Assembly: GCA_902572915.1 (NCBI GenBank)
Contig: CACGHR010000003.1
Location: 1 to 37,447 of the forward strand
Length of the DNA: 37,447 nt
Direction of reading: 5' to 3'
DNA from: an uncultured Prochlorococcus sp.
GTDB lineage: Bacteria > Cyanobacteriota > Cyanobacteriia > PCC-6307 > Cyanobiaceae
Shown here one piece after another: positions 11,064 to 21,380 of this stretch. Numbering within the stretch: position 1 is the stretch's first letter; the number at the start of each line of letters is the position of its first letter. The translations under genes and the position numbers were made by a program. The notes under the pieces are model-generated. The model was not told where the DNA came from and did no database searches. It worked only from the letters and a program-made list of their open reading frames with translations.

Positions 11064-11966
11064 TTATAAGGATTTCAGGATAAAAGATAGTTGCTTTTTC
11101 ATGTCATTGGTTAATGGTGACAAAGGACTTCTAGGATTACCTACATTCCATCCCGATAGCTCCAAAGCAGCCTTAATTGGGATTGGATTAGTAGTCATAA
11201 AAAGTGCTTTGAAAAGAGGCTGAAGTTTTTCATGAATAGCTAGCGCATTGGAAACCTCTCCACTTTGAAAGGAATAAATCATCTCTTTCAACTGCAATCC
11301 AACCAAATGACTAGCAACACTTACTACTCCTACAGCACCTAGAGATAACATTGGGAGCAACAATGAATCGTCGCCACTATATACAGAGAGTTCGGAGCCA
11401 CAAATAGCTCTTAGTTCTGTTACTTCTTCTATTCTACCGCTAGCAGCTTTAATACTGAGAATATTTGAGAAATCCATAAGTTTCTTCACAGTATCAGGTA
11501 ATAAATTGCATCCTGTCCTTCCAGGAATGTTGTAGAGCATTAGAGGCAAATCCTTTGCAGAATTAGCAATAGAACTGAAATGTTTATACAGACCTTCTTG
11601 AGGTGGTTTATTATAATAAGGAACAACTACCAAAGCACCGTCGGCACCAGAGTCGTAGGCTTTTTTTGTAGCTTCAACAGCCTCGCTTGTGCAGTTACTA
11701 CCAGTACCAACTATTACTTTACAGCTTGAATCTAAAGATCCTTTTACTGCAATAAATAAATCATGTTGTTCAGCCCATGAAAGAGTCGGAGATTCTCCAG
11801 TAGTACCACATAATACAATTCCATCGGAACCATTCTCAAAAAGATAATTGGAGAGTTTTATAGCTAGTTCATAATCTACATCTCCATTTTCAGTGAATGG
11901 AGTAACCATTGCAGTCAATATTCTTCCAAATAATGGATTATTACACTCAGTTTTATCTATAATCAT
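11064..11966 (-). CDS. dapA: 4-hydroxy-tetrahydrodipicolinate synthase
   Basis: [83 protein letters not shown]. Confidence 0.97.
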   Translation of the reverse strand: MIIDKTECNNPLFGRILTAMVTPFTENGDVDYELAIKLSNYLFENGSDGIVLCGTTGESPTLSWAEQHDLFIAVKGSLDSSCKVIVGTGSNCTSEAVEATKKAYDSGADGALVVVPYYNKPPQEGLYKHFSSIANSAKDLPLMLYNIPGRTGCNLLPDTVKKLMDFSNILSIKAASGRIEEVTELRAICGSELSVYSGDDSLLLPMLSLGAVGVVSVASHLVGLQLKEMIYSFQSGEVSNALAIHEKLQPLFKALFMTTNPIPIKAALELSGWNVGNPRSPLSPLTNDMKKQLSFILKSL

Positions 11967-12994
11967 TTTTTTGAAATTAATAACTCAGCTATTTGAACAG
12001 CATTAAGAGCTGCTCCTTTTCTTATTTGATCTCCACATAACCATAATTCTAATCCATTAGGCTGACTGATATCAGTTCTTATCCTGCCTACAGCAACATT
12101 ATCCCTTCCCATAACATCATTTGGCATAGGAAATCTATTATTATTATAATCCTCAATAATTTCAATTCCAGGAGATTTTTTTAATTCTTCAAGAGCATCT
12201 TTAGGCTCAACTACACTGGCAAATTCAATATTGATCGATTCAGAATGAGCTCTCAGTACAGGAACTCGAACACATGTAGCAGAGATCTTTAAATCAGCAA
12301 TATTTAATATTTTCCTGGTCTCATTAACCATTTTCATCTCTTCTTCGCAGTAATTATTTGCAAGCATGGGTGAATTATGCAAAAACAAATTAAAAGCCAG
12401 TGAGTATGGCAAAACTTCACTTTTTTGAGGATTACCCTGAAGATATTGTTCAGTTAAAAGTTTTAGTTCCTCCATCGCCAATTGGCCTGCACCACTTACA
12501 GATTGATATGTTGAGACAACAACTCTTTGAAGAGTCGCAAGTTTTTTTAACGGAGCCAAAACTAATGTCAACAAAATGGTAGTACAGTTTGGATTCGCTA
12601 TTACCCCATCATGATTGATTACGTCAATAGCATTAACTTCAGGAACTATAAGAGGCACATTATTATCTAATCTGAAAGCACTTGAATTATCTATCAATAA
12701 AGCATTTTGTTCCATAATGGTAGACAACCATTTTTTTGAAATACTTCCACCGGCTGAAGCTAAAACTAAATCAAGATTCAGAAATGCTTCATTAGTTGTT
12801 TTTTTTGTAACTAATTCTTCACCTTTCCAAATAATTTTTTTTCCTTCTGAACGCTCTGATGAAAGCAAGACCAATTCTGATATTGGGAAATCACGTTGTT
12901 CAAGAATTTTGAGGATTTCAGATCCCACAGCACCTGAAGATCCTAAAACAGCAACTTTTAATGGCCTATTAGGCAAAAACGGAGATTGTCTCAC
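11963..12994 (-). CDS. asd: Aspartate-semialdehyde dehydrogenase
   Basis: [64 protein letters not shown]. Overlaps dapA start by 4 nt. Confidence 0.97.
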   Translation of the reverse strand: MRQSPFLPNRPLKVAVLGSSGAVGSEILKILEQRDFPISELVLLSSERSEGKKIIWKGEELVTKKTTNEAFLNLDLVLASAGGSISKKWLSTIMEQNALLIDNSSAFRLDNNVPLIVPEVNAIDVINHDGVIANPNCTTILLTLVLAPLKKLATLQRVVVSTYQSVSGAGQLAMEELKLLTEQYLQGNPQKSEVLPYSLAFNLFLHNSPMLANNYCEEEMKMVNETRKILNIADLKISATCVRVPVLRAHSESINIEFASVVEPKDALEELKKSPGIEIIEDYNNNRFPMPNDVMGRDNVAVGRIRTDISQPNGLELWLCGDQIRKGAALNAVQIAELLISKK

Positions 12995-13065
12995 ACTTTA
13001 AAATGATTTTATCAATAGATTTACTATTTTTTTTTACTTTATCAAAAAAATAACTTTCAAGGAAA

Positions 13066-13078
13066 TCACATAATGTGA
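13066..13078. promoter_or_regulatory. Perfect short palindrome upstream of tig
   Basis: TCACAT-A-ATGTGA in the asd/tig divergent region, followed by AT-rich TAATTAAGAT. Confidence 0.35.
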
Positions 13079-13114
13079 AATAATTAAGATTCGGCTTTTA
13101 GTAATAAATAAAAA

Positions 13115-14521
13115 ATGGCTAAAGAAGCATTAATAGTCAAAACAACTCCTCTACCTCAAAGTAGAATTTCTTTTGAATTAGAAATACCATCTGAGACATG
13201 CAAAACGTGTGTGAATGAGACAATCAGTTCTATAAGTCGTTCGGCTAAAATTCCAGGATTTAGACTTGGTAAAATTCCTAAACAAGTCTTAATTCAAAGA
13301 ATTGGCATCACACAATTACATGCTTCTGCTTTAGAAAAAATTATTGATAAATCATGGCAAGAAGCATTAAAAATAAAATCTATAGAGCCACTAAGTGAGC
13401 CAGAATTAGTAGATGGATTTGAATCTTTGCTTGCAAAGTTTAGTCCTGAAAAATCACTTAAGGTTACTCTTCAAACTGATGTCGCCCCAGAATTAAAACT
13501 AAAAAAATCCAAAGGACTAAGTGTTGAAATCTCAAAAACAAAGTTTGATCCTAAGTCAGTAGAAGAAGCGTTAGAAAAATCTAGAAGTCAGTTTGCAAAT
13601 ATTATTCCAGTAACAAATAGAGCAGCGAAATTAGGAGATATTGCTGTAGTTAGTTTCAAAGGGAAATATAAAGATTCTGGTAAAGAGATTGATGGTGGGA
13701 CAAGTGAATCAATGGATCTTGAGTTAGAAAAGAACAAAATGATTCCCGGTTTCGTTGAGGGAATCATAAAGATGAAAATTGGCGATACTAAAACACTTAA
13801 CCTTACATTTCCTGAAGATTATTCACATGAGGATTCAAGAGGCAAAGACGCAATCTTTGAAGTAAATCTCAAAGATCTTAAGGAAAAAGAATTGCCTGAA
13901 CTTAATGACGATTTTGCAAAACAGTCTGGAAACAAAGAATCATTAAAAGAGTTAAAGAAAGATATTGAAAAGCAACTTAAAGACAATTTTGAAAAATCTC
14001 AAAAAGATACCATAATTGAAGCTTTATTAGATGCATTAACAAACGAATTGGTTACTGAAATTCCAAAATCTATGATTGATATAGAAGTTAGGAATAGTAT
14101 TGAACAAACCGCTCAAAAATTTGCACAACAAGGTCTTGATGTCAAATCTACTTTCACTCCAGAATTAGTTAAGTCATTAGCAGAATCCACAAGACCTCAA
14201 GCTGAAAAAAATGTTCAAAGAAATTTAGCTCTAAAAGCATTAGCAGAAAAAGAAAACATAACAGTTGAAAAAGATGAAATTGATTTAAAAATGAAAGATT
14301 ATGAAGATGCAATCTCTAGATCTTCAAAACAAATAGATATTAAAAAGTTAAAAGAAGTAATTAGTAACGATTTGCTCAAAGAAAAATTAATAATTTGGCT
14401 TGAAGAAAATTCCGAAGTAAAAGAAAAAACTACAAAATCGACTAAAACTACCAAAACTACCAAAGCCATAAAAACACCAACAAAAACTTCAAAAACTCAA
14501 AATAAAAAAGAAAAAAAATAA
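13115..14521 (+). CDS. tig: Trigger factor (peptidyl-prolyl isomerase)
   Basis: PGFRLGKIPKQVLIQRIG, FKGKYKDSGKEIDGGTSESMDLELEKNKMIPGFVEGIIKMKIGDTKTLNLTFPEDY; K/T-rich C-terminal tail. Confidence 0.96.
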   Translation: MAKEALIVKTTPLPQSRISFELEIPSETCKTCVNETISSISRSAKIPGFRLGKIPKQVLIQRIGITQLHASALEKIIDKSWQEALKIKSIEPLSEPELVDGFESLLAKFSPEKSLKVTLQTDVAPELKLKKSKGLSVEISKTKFDPKSVEEALEKSRSQFANIIPVTNRAAKLGDIAVVSFKGKYKDSGKEIDGGTSESMDLELEKNKMIPGFVEGIIKMKIGDTKTLNLTFPEDYSHEDSRGKDAIFEVNLKDLKEKELPELNDDFAKQSGNKESLKELKKDIEKQLKDNFEKSQKDTIIEALLDALTNELVTEIPKSMIDIEVRNSIEQTAQKFAQQGLDVKSTFTPELVKSLAESTRPQAEKNVQRNLALKALAEKENITVEKDEIDLKMKDYEDAISRSSKQIDIKKLKEVISNDLLKEKLIIWLEENSEVKEKTTKSTKTTKTTKAIKTPTKTSKTQNKKEKK

Positions 14522-14586
14522 TTTATGAAATTTCCTACTAATTGAACAAAAAACCCTTAAATTACTTATAGGACGAAAATTATTTT

Positions 14587-15231
14587 GTGAACTCAGAAAA
14601 AAAACATTTAATCCAAAGCTCAATAAGTTCCTATGAAAGCATTAATAAAACTAGTGCCGCTGTTCCCACCGTTATAGAGCAATCTGGCAGAGGAGAAAGA
14701 GCTTTTGATATTTATTCAAGACTGTTAAGGGAAAGAATAATTTTTTTAGGAACTGGAATTAATGATCAAGTATCTGACTCTCTTGTTGCACAATTATTAT
14801 TTCTGGAAGCTGAAGATCCCGAAAAAGACATACAAATATATATCAACTCTCCTGGAGGCTCAGTAACTGCTGGTATGGCTATATACGATACCATGCAACA
14901 AATTTCCCCTGATGTAGTGACAATATGCTTTGGAGTAGCTGCAAGTATGGGTGCATTTCTACTTTCTGGGGGTGCAAAGGGGAAAAGGTTAGCCTTACCT
15001 AATTCTAGAATAATGATTCATCAGCCTCTCGGAGGTGCGCAAGGTCAAGCAGTAGAAATTGAAATACAAGCTAAAGAAATACTATTTCTTAAGAAGACAT
15101 TAAATTCGCTATTAGCAGAACATACTGGTCAACCATTAGAAAAAATTAATGAAGATACAGAAAGAGATTACTTCTTATCTCCCCCAGAAGCAGTTGAATA
15201 TGGATTGATTGATAAAGTTATCAAAAAATGA
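14587..15231 (+). CDS. clpP: ATP-dependent Clp protease proteolytic subunit
   Basis: [74 protein letters not shown] start. Confidence 0.97.
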   Translation: MNSEKKHLIQSSISSYESINKTSAAVPTVIEQSGRGERAFDIYSRLLRERIIFLGTGINDQVSDSLVAQLLFLEAEDPEKDIQIYINSPGGSVTAGMAIYDTMQQISPDVVTICFGVAASMGAFLLSGGAKGKRLALPNSRIMIHQPLGGAQGQAVEIEIQAKEILFLKKTLNSLLAEHTGQPLEKINEDTERDYFLSPPEAVEYGLIDKVIKK

Positions 15232-15334
15232 CAAGCGATACTTATTTTTTAAGAATATGATGACGAATCGATATTTATGAGCAATCCTAGTAAATAGATA
15301 ATATTAAAAACCTTTACTTTAGATTTTTTAATCG

Positions 15335-16702
15335 ATGGCTAAATTCGACGCCCATCTTAAATGCTCATTTTGTGGAAAATCACAAGAGCAAGTTAGAAAG
15401 CTCATAGCTGGTCCTGGCGTATATATCTGCGATGAATGCATAGATCTTTGCAATGAAATTCTCGATGAAGAACTACTTGATAATCAACCCAATGCAAACA
15501 ACTTTCCGCCAGTAAGAAAAAAATTACCAGCTGATAATCACAAAAAATCTATTCCTTTAGAATTAAACTCAATTCCTAAACCATTAGAAATTAAAAGTTT
15601 TCTTGATAATCAAGTCGTTGGGCAAGAATCTGCAAAAAAAATATTATCAGTAGCCGTTTATAATCACTATAAAAGATTAGCTTGGAAAGTTAAAGAAGAA
15701 AGTAAAAATAACAATTCAAAAGATTCACAAGACACGAAATTACATAAATCAAATATTTTACTAATTGGACCAACTGGAAGCGGCAAAACATTATTGGCGC
15801 AAACTTTAGCTGAGTACCTAGATGTTCCTTTTGCAGTAGCTGATGCAACGACTTTGACAGAAGCCGGATATGTGGGAGAGGATGTTGAAAATATACTTTT
15901 AAGACTGCTACAAAAATCTGAAATGAATGTAGAGCTAGCCCAAAAAGGAATTATTTATATTGATGAGATAGATAAAATTGCGAGAAAGAGCGAAAATCCC
16001 TCAATTACTAGAGATGTTTCTGGAGAGGGAGTACAGCAAGCATTATTAAAAATGCTTGAAGGAACGATTGCTAATGTTCCACCGCAAGGAGGTAGAAAAC
16101 ATCCCTATAATGACTGCATTCAAATTGATACTAGTCAAATTTTATTTATTTGCGGAGGCGCTTTTATAGGTCTGGAGGATATCGTTCAAAAGCGTATGGG
16201 TAAACACTCCATAGGATTTACTACCAACTCAGATCAAAATACAGTTGATACTAAAAAAACAGTAGATCCACGAGATTCACTAAAAAATTTAGAGTTAGAT
16301 GATTTAGTGAAATATGGGCTAATTCCAGAATTTATTGGGAGAATACCCGTTTGTGCTGTATTAGATCGTCTTACTAAAGAAACTTTAGAATCTATCCTAA
16401 CTGAACCAAGAGATGCACTGGTTAAGCAATTTAAAACGCTATTGAGTATGGATAATGTTGAATTAAAATTTGAACCTGATTCTGTAGAGGCAATAGCAAA
16501 TGAAGCATATAAAAGAAAAACAGGTGCAAGAGCATTAAGATCAATAATTGAACAGCTAATGCTAGATATTATGTATACTTTACCTTCTGATGAAAATGTA
16601 AAAGAATTCACAATTACAAAACAAATGGTAGATAATTCATTCTCATCGAAAATTGTTAAACTACCCTCAGGATCAAAAAGAATCATTAAAGAATCAGCTT
16701 AA
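15335..16702 (+). CDS. clpX: ATP-dependent Clp protease ATPase subunit ClpX
   Basis: Zinc finger [72 protein letters not shown]. Confidence 0.98.
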   Translation: MAKFDAHLKCSFCGKSQEQVRKLIAGPGVYICDECIDLCNEILDEELLDNQPNANNFPPVRKKLPADNHKKSIPLELNSIPKPLEIKSFLDNQVVGQESAKKILSVAVYNHYKRLAWKVKEESKNNNSKDSQDTKLHKSNILLIGPTGSGKTLLAQTLAEYLDVPFAVADATTLTEAGYVGEDVENILLRLLQKSEMNVELAQKGIIYIDEIDKIARKSENPSITRDVSGEGVQQALLKMLEGTIANVPPQGGRKHPYNDCIQIDTSQILFICGGAFIGLEDIVQKRMGKHSIGFTTNSDQNTVDTKKTVDPRDSLKNLELDDLVKYGLIPEFIGRIPVCAVLDRLTKETLESILTEPRDALVKQFKTLLSMDNVELKFEPDSVEAIANEAYKRKTGARALRSIIEQLMLDIMYTLPSDENVKEFTITKQMVDNSFSSKIVKLPSGSKRIIKESA

Positions 16703-16742
16703 CAAGTAGAGTTTAATTGTTGCTAATTAAATCCGACTTGTT
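16701..16742 (+). promoter_or_regulatory. Two-tier hairpin between clpX and dnaX
   Basis: AACAAGT-AGAG-TTTAATT-GTTGCT-AATTAAA-TCCG-ACTTGTT: two perfect 7-bp stems separated by a 4x4 internal loop. Confidence 0.6.
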
Positions 16743-16758
16743 CTAAATTAATGTATAA

Positions 16759-18513
16759 ATGTCTAATATACATAAACCTTTTCATCAAAAATATAGACCT
16801 AACAACTTTGACGCGGTTGTTGGACAAAATTTTATATCTACTACCCTAAAACAAGCACTATTAACAAAAAAAATTGTCCCTGCATATCTTTTTAATGGTC
16901 CAAGAGGTACTGGTAAAACATCAAGTGCGAGAATCTTTGCTAAATCTTTAAACTGCCAATCATTCGAACAGCCAACAGTAAATCCTTGTGGAAGATGTGA
17001 GTTATGTAGACAAATAAATAATGGGAATGCTCTAGATATTATCGAGATTGATGCAGCATCGAATACTGGGGTTGAAAATATACGAGAAATTATTGAAAGA
17101 GCGAGATTTGCTCCCACTCAAGCAAGATGGAAAGTATACGTAATTGATGAATGTCATATGCTTTCAACAGCAGCTTCAAATGCTTTACTAAAAACCATTG
17201 AAGAACCTCCTTCAAGAGTTGTATTCATACTTGCAACAACAAATCCAGAAAGAGTATTAAATACAATACAAAGTAGATGTCAAAAGTTTGATTTTAGAAG
17301 AATAAGTACTAGCGACATTATTCAACATTTATCAGAAATAGCAGATAAAGAATCAATTCAGTATGAGATTCAAGCATTAAAACTAATTGCAAAAAGATCT
17401 AATGGAGGAATGAGAGATGCACAAAGCCTTCTAGAACAACTGAATCTTCTACCCGAAGGCATAACAGTTAGAAATATAAAAAACTTACTAGGAGAAGTCT
17501 CAGAAAGTGAATTAACAAACCTGATCAAATCATTAATTGAAAATAATCCAGAGTTATTAATAATTACTTGCAACAAATTATATGATGCTGGAAACGAACC
17601 TCATCAAATTATTATTGGGCTGCTAAACATAACAAGAGATTTACTTCTACATACTACAAATAACAAATATTCAGATCTTTATTATACGCCAGATAATTTT
17701 CAAGATGAATTGAATGAAATTTCAACAAAAATAAATAAATCAAAAGTGATTCATTGGCATAATAATCTAAGAAATATTGAATATCAAATCAAAACAAGTG
17801 ATAATCCAAGGCTATGGCTTGAAATACATTTAACTGGCCTTCTTGACAATCAGGAGATAAATAGTTCTGAAAATAGCCAAAATAACTTTACTAAAGAGAT
17901 AGAAGAAAGCATAAAAAACAAGAAAATAATTAATCAAAAAAATCTTCCTAGTAAAATTGAAAAACCAACAATCAAAGAAAATATCAGAACCAAGCAATTA
18001 ATTGATAAAAAAGAAGAAAATTTAAAAAATTTTAATGATTATGAATCTGAAAGTATGACAAATAATTCTGAAAATAGCCAAAATAAAACTGGATCAGAAA
18101 ATTTAAAAGAAAAATGGGAATTAATCCTCTCTAAATTAGAGTTGCCATCAACAAGAATGTTACTTTCACAACAAGCAGAACTTGAAAGTTTAGATTCTGG
18201 GAAAATCACAATTGCATTATCTCCAAACTGGGAAAATATGATAAAAAGCAGAAAAATCATAATTGAAAATACAGTAAAAAAAATATTTGGAGATCAAATA
18301 ATACTCAATTTTTCTACAAAAAAATTAACTAAAGATAACTCAACAAATTCTCCAAAAATAATCAATAATGAAATAAAAAATTTGAAAATAATAACAAAAA
18401 CAGAAACAAAAACGAATCCTAAAAGCAAAATATCTAAAGAGGAAACTTATGATGACAGTTCAAAAAACTTAGCAAATTTCTTTAATGGAGAAATTATAGA
18501 CCTTGATGAATAA
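16759..18513 (+). CDS. dnaX: DNA polymerase III subunits gamma/tau
   Basis: HQKYRPNNFDAVVGQNFI, FNGPRGTGKTSSARIFAKSLNC, VYVIDECHMLSTAASNALLKTIEEPP, TTNPERVLNTIQSRCQKFDFRR. Confidence 0.96.
   Translation: MSNIHKPFHQKYRPNNFDAVVGQNFISTTLKQALLTKKIVPAYLFNGPRGTGKTSSARIFAKSLNCQSFEQPTVNPCGRCELCRQINNGNALDIIEIDAASNTGVENIREIIERARFAPTQARWKVYVIDECHMLSTAASNALLKTIEEPPSRVVFILATTNPERVLNTIQSRCQKFDFRRISTSDIIQHLSEIADKESIQYEIQALKLIAKRSNGGMRDAQSLLEQLNLLPEGITVRNIKNLLGEVSESELTNLIKSLIENNPELLIITCNKLYDAGNEPHQIIIGLLNITRDLLLHTTNNKYSDLYYTPDNFQDELNEISTKINKSKVIHWHNNLRNIEYQIKTSDNPRLWLEIHLTGLLDNQEINSSENSQNNFTKEIEESIKNKKIINQKNLPSKIEKPTIKENIRTKQLIDKKEENLKNFNDYESESMTNNSENSQNKTGSENLKEKWELILSKLELPSTRMLLSQQAELESLDSGKITIALSPNWENMIKSRKIIIENTVKKIFGDQIILNFSTKKLTKDNSTNSPKIINNEIKNLKIITKTETKTNPKSKISKEETYDDSSKNLANFFNGEIIDLDE
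17865..17885 (+). repeat. Direct repeat copy 1 inside dnaX
   Basis: TTCTGAAAATAGCCAAAATAA, identical to 18066-18086. Confidence 0.8.
18066..18086 (+). repeat. Direct repeat copy 2 inside dnaX
   Basis: TTCTGAAAATAGCCAAAATAA, in frame with copy 1 (201 nt apart), encodes SENSQN both times. Confidence 0.8.
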
Positions 18514-18514
18514 A

Positions 18515-19861
18515 TTAAACACCAGTATGAAGAGTCTTTCTCCAAAGAATTTTTTTTGGGAAAATAGACATTTTTATTGTTACCCAAGGTATTACTAAAA
18601 ACCAATGTGATAAATAAAAAACAGATACAAGTATCATCAAAATATTTCCATTTTGTAATACAGGCACTTCGCTTTTACAAGAAGACCCATACCAAAAAGC
18701 AATTCCAGATAACATAAAAGCCGTTAATGAAATAGGCCAGTAAATTGGCGAATCTAATAAAGCGATACTAAAAATTAAATCAAAAATAGAAATAATTGGT
18801 AATGCATATTGCAACATGAAGAAATAAGTCAAATCAAATTTCTGCAAATAATCAATTTTATTACTAATTAATTGATCCCCATAATCAAAAAATCTTTGTA
18901 AGCCACCTTCTGCCCATCTTTGCCTTTGTGCTAATAAAGCATTTAAATTCTCAACTGCTTCTTCCATGACTGGTGGATCCCATAAGATTCCAATTCTAGA
19001 TTTTGATAATAATAATCTTAAACTTAAATCGAGATCATCAGTTACTGTGTCTTCATTAAAGGAACCACATGCCAATAATGTCTCTTTTTTAATTAATTGG
19101 CCATTACCCCTTAATTCAGAAACTCCAGCCACTGATAATCTGCCATATTGAAAGATTGCGTCCATTGCCATCTCCATTGATTGACATGAAGTTAAAAAAT
19201 TTTTACTTAAATTTGTTACTGATTTTCTTAATTGAACTGCAGACCAATCACCTTCTTCTACAAAACTAAATAACCTTTTCAAAGAATCCTGTTTTAGTTG
19301 AGCATCAGCATCTAAAACTAATAACCATTCACCATGCGTAAACTTCAAGGCATAATTTAAAGCTCCTGACTTCCCACCTCCTGCGTTTGGAGAACGACTT
19401 ACTATTTTTAACTTTTCAAATTTTCTAGATAATCGATCTAATATTAAAGGTGTCTTATCAGAACTGCCATCATCAATTATGTAAATATTTAATTTATTTA
19501 TTGGATATTCCAAATTAAACAATCTTTCAACTAATCTTGCTATCACATTCTCTTCATCTCTAGCTGCGACTAAAATATCTAACACAGGTAACTCTTCATT
19601 TTTAACTCTACTAGTAAAAGTCTTTGCAACTTTGCTCCTTTCGAAATTTCTAGAAATAACTATTAAACCGTAAAAAGCAGTCACTAAAGAGAGAATTATT
19701 ATTATGTAAAAAAAACTTCTGATATTGTATAAATGAGGAATGAAGGTTACCAAAAAACAAGCACTGAGAAATACGAACGACTTCAATCTTCGATTTTTAT
19801 AAAAACCATTACTCATAAAAAAATTGCTAATTCTGTACTTCTCATTGAGAGAATATCCCAA
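18515..19861 (-). CDS. Membrane glycosyltransferase family 2 (processive-type, QxxRW)
   Basis: VLDILVAARDEENVI, IIDDGSSDKTPLIL, LLVLDADAQLK, VTDDLDLSLRLL, QRQRWAEGG, and N- and C-terminal hydrophobic segments. Alternative start at 19816 (MSNGFYK). Confidence 0.88.
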   Translation of the reverse strand: MGYSLNEKYRISNFFMSNGFYKNRRLKSFVFLSACFLVTFIPHLYNIRSFFYIIIILSLVTAFYGLIVISRNFERSKVAKTFTSRVKNEELPVLDILVAARDEENVIARLVERLFNLEYPINKLNIYIIDDGSSDKTPLILDRLSRKFEKLKIVSRSPNAGGGKSGALNYALKFTHGEWLLVLDADAQLKQDSLKRLFSFVEEGDWSAVQLRKSVTNLSKNFLTSCQSMEMAMDAIFQYGRLSVAGVSELRGNGQLIKKETLLACGSFNEDTVTDDLDLSLRLLLSKSRIGILWDPPVMEEAVENLNALLAQRQRWAEGGLQRFFDYGDQLISNKIDYLQKFDLTYFFMLQYALPIISIFDLIFSIALLDSPIYWPISLTAFMLSGIAFWYGSSCKSEVPVLQNGNILMILVSVFYLSHWFLVIPWVTIKMSIFPKKILWRKTLHTGV

Positions 19862-21380
19862 TTTTTTTTAGTTTTGCATCTTGATAGTAATGATTCAATA
19901 TTTGTTCATAAGAGAATCCTAATTCAGCCATTTCAATTGCTCCTGACTGTGATAAACCTACACCATGACCGAAGCCTCCTCCTCTCAAAAGCCATAAATC
20001 ATCACTTAATTTATTAATAGTAAATAAATTACTGGGTATAAAACTTAATACCCGTCTAATATCATCTTTTACTAAAAGAATAGAATTATCTAATTTACTA
20101 GTCTTTATTTCTAATTTTGTCACTCTACCACTTGAACCCCGTTCAACAACATTTAAATCCAAAACATTTTCATTAGTGCCTATAAAGTTGTTTTCAATCA
20201 ATTTTTGTTTAATTAAAAGTGTAGAAATTTTTTTATCCCAACGAAAAAGAGAATGATTGCTCCCATAAAACAGTTTTTTATCCAAATCTAAAAAATCATT
20301 TAATTTAGAATCACTAAGAATTGGAAGTTTGAGAATTTTATTCATTGATTTAGAACCGTCTATAACTGCATTAAAGTAAGGATAATTTCTAATTTGCCAG
20401 GACTCGCTCGCTTTTGCAGATAAACCTCCATTCGAACCATGATAAAAAGCATTTATTGGTTGATTTTTATATGTGAGAATTAAATTTGAAGTTGATTCAA
20501 TAGCTTTTTGTACTTTTTTATTTTTAATTTTAGGAGGCTTATAAACTTGACATTGAGTAGTTACACATAAATGATAGTTATCCATATTAAATCTGTCAGA
20601 ATTAAAAATTCCCCAAGTTCGAGCAATAACTGCTTGTGCCTTGAGTGCTTCCAGAGGTGAACTTGATCCAATTTCATATGGCAAAACACCTTTCAAATAA
20701 TCATCAAACTTAATTTTTTGAATTAATGTCCAAGTTCCATATGAATCTTGTATTAAATAAAATTTTTTGCCAAAATTAACATCATTTATTTTTATTTCCT
20801 CTTCAGCAAAGATGTGTATAGGTCCTTCGAGTTTCTCAAAACCATACTCAGTACTGAGAAAAGGAGTAATTTGAATATTCTTTATTTTTCTGAAAATCTT
20901 ATTTTTATATTCAAACTCAGGCAGATTATCTGCAAATGGAATCCATACTTCCCAATTTTCAGGATAAGTAACAGTAGTCTCAAATCCTTGACTTTTTAAT
21001 TTCTCTGATTGCTTTTTTGCTGATTCATAGCTGGCAAAAGGACCAAAAACAATTCTTTCGATTTTTTTTGGATTTTTGATCGTTATATCCCTCCAGGAAA
21101 TATCAATATCCTTTGATCTATATTTGATACCGTTAGAAGAATGCAAGTTTAAAAAACCTTTATCAGTTGTAAAATTAATATTCTGTTCCTTAGAAAAGTT
21201 ATCATTTTCCCCACCAAGATATTGCTTTAAACCAATTAAAAAATTTCCCTTTTCAATTTCTGTATTCAGTTCAAGCTCTGGAAATTCTTCTGCGACTAAA
21301 TTAGAAGTAAATTTAGTGTTAATTATTAAAAGAGAAATACAGCCTAAAAATAAATTTAAAAAAGTAAATTTACGTTTCAT
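19842..21380 (-). CDS. SpoIID/LytB-domain exported protein with SPOR-like segment
   Basis: N-terminal signal peptide MKRKFTFLNLFLGCISLLIINTKF; VFGPFASYESAKKQSEKLKSQGFET (SPOR-like); DDYLKGVLPYEIGSSSPLEALKAQAVIARTW; HGSNGGLSAKASESW; GGGFGHGVGLSQSGA. Confidence 0.9.
   Translation of the reverse strand: MKRKFTFLNLFLGCISLLIINTKFTSNLVAEEFPELELNTEIEKGNFLIGLKQYLGGENDNFSKEQNINFTTDKGFLNLHSSNGIKYRSKDIDISWRDITIKNPKKIERIVFGPFASYESAKKQSEKLKSQGFETTVTYPENWEVWIPFADNLPEFEYKNKIFRKIKNIQITPFLSTEYGFEKLEGPIHIFAEEEIKINDVNFGKKFYLIQDSYGTWTLIQKIKFDDYLKGVLPYEIGSSSPLEALKAQAVIARTWGIFNSDRFNMDNYHLCVTTQCQVYKPPKIKNKKVQKAIESTSNLILTYKNQPINAFYHGSNGGLSAKASESWQIRNYPYFNAVIDGSKSMNKILKLPILSDSKLNDFLDLDKKLFYGSNHSLFRWDKKISTLLIKQKLIENNFIGTNENVLDLNVVERGSSGRVTKLEIKTSKLDNSILLVKDDIRRVLSFIPSNLFTINKLSDDLWLLRGGGFGHGVGLSQSGAIEMAELGFSYEQILNHYYQDAKLKKIGIFSQ

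Noticed and set aside
12400-13001. 60- and 128-aa plus-strand ORFs opposite asd
   Set aside because: Antisense to the conserved Asd protein; no recognisable domain or start context.
16234-17117. 150- and 110-aa minus-strand ORFs in clpX/dnaX
   Set aside because: Antisense shadows of ClpX and DnaX motifs.
19733-20017. 94-aa plus-strand ORF across the GT2/SpoIID overlap
   Set aside because: Opposite both well-supported minus-strand genes; composition not protein-like.
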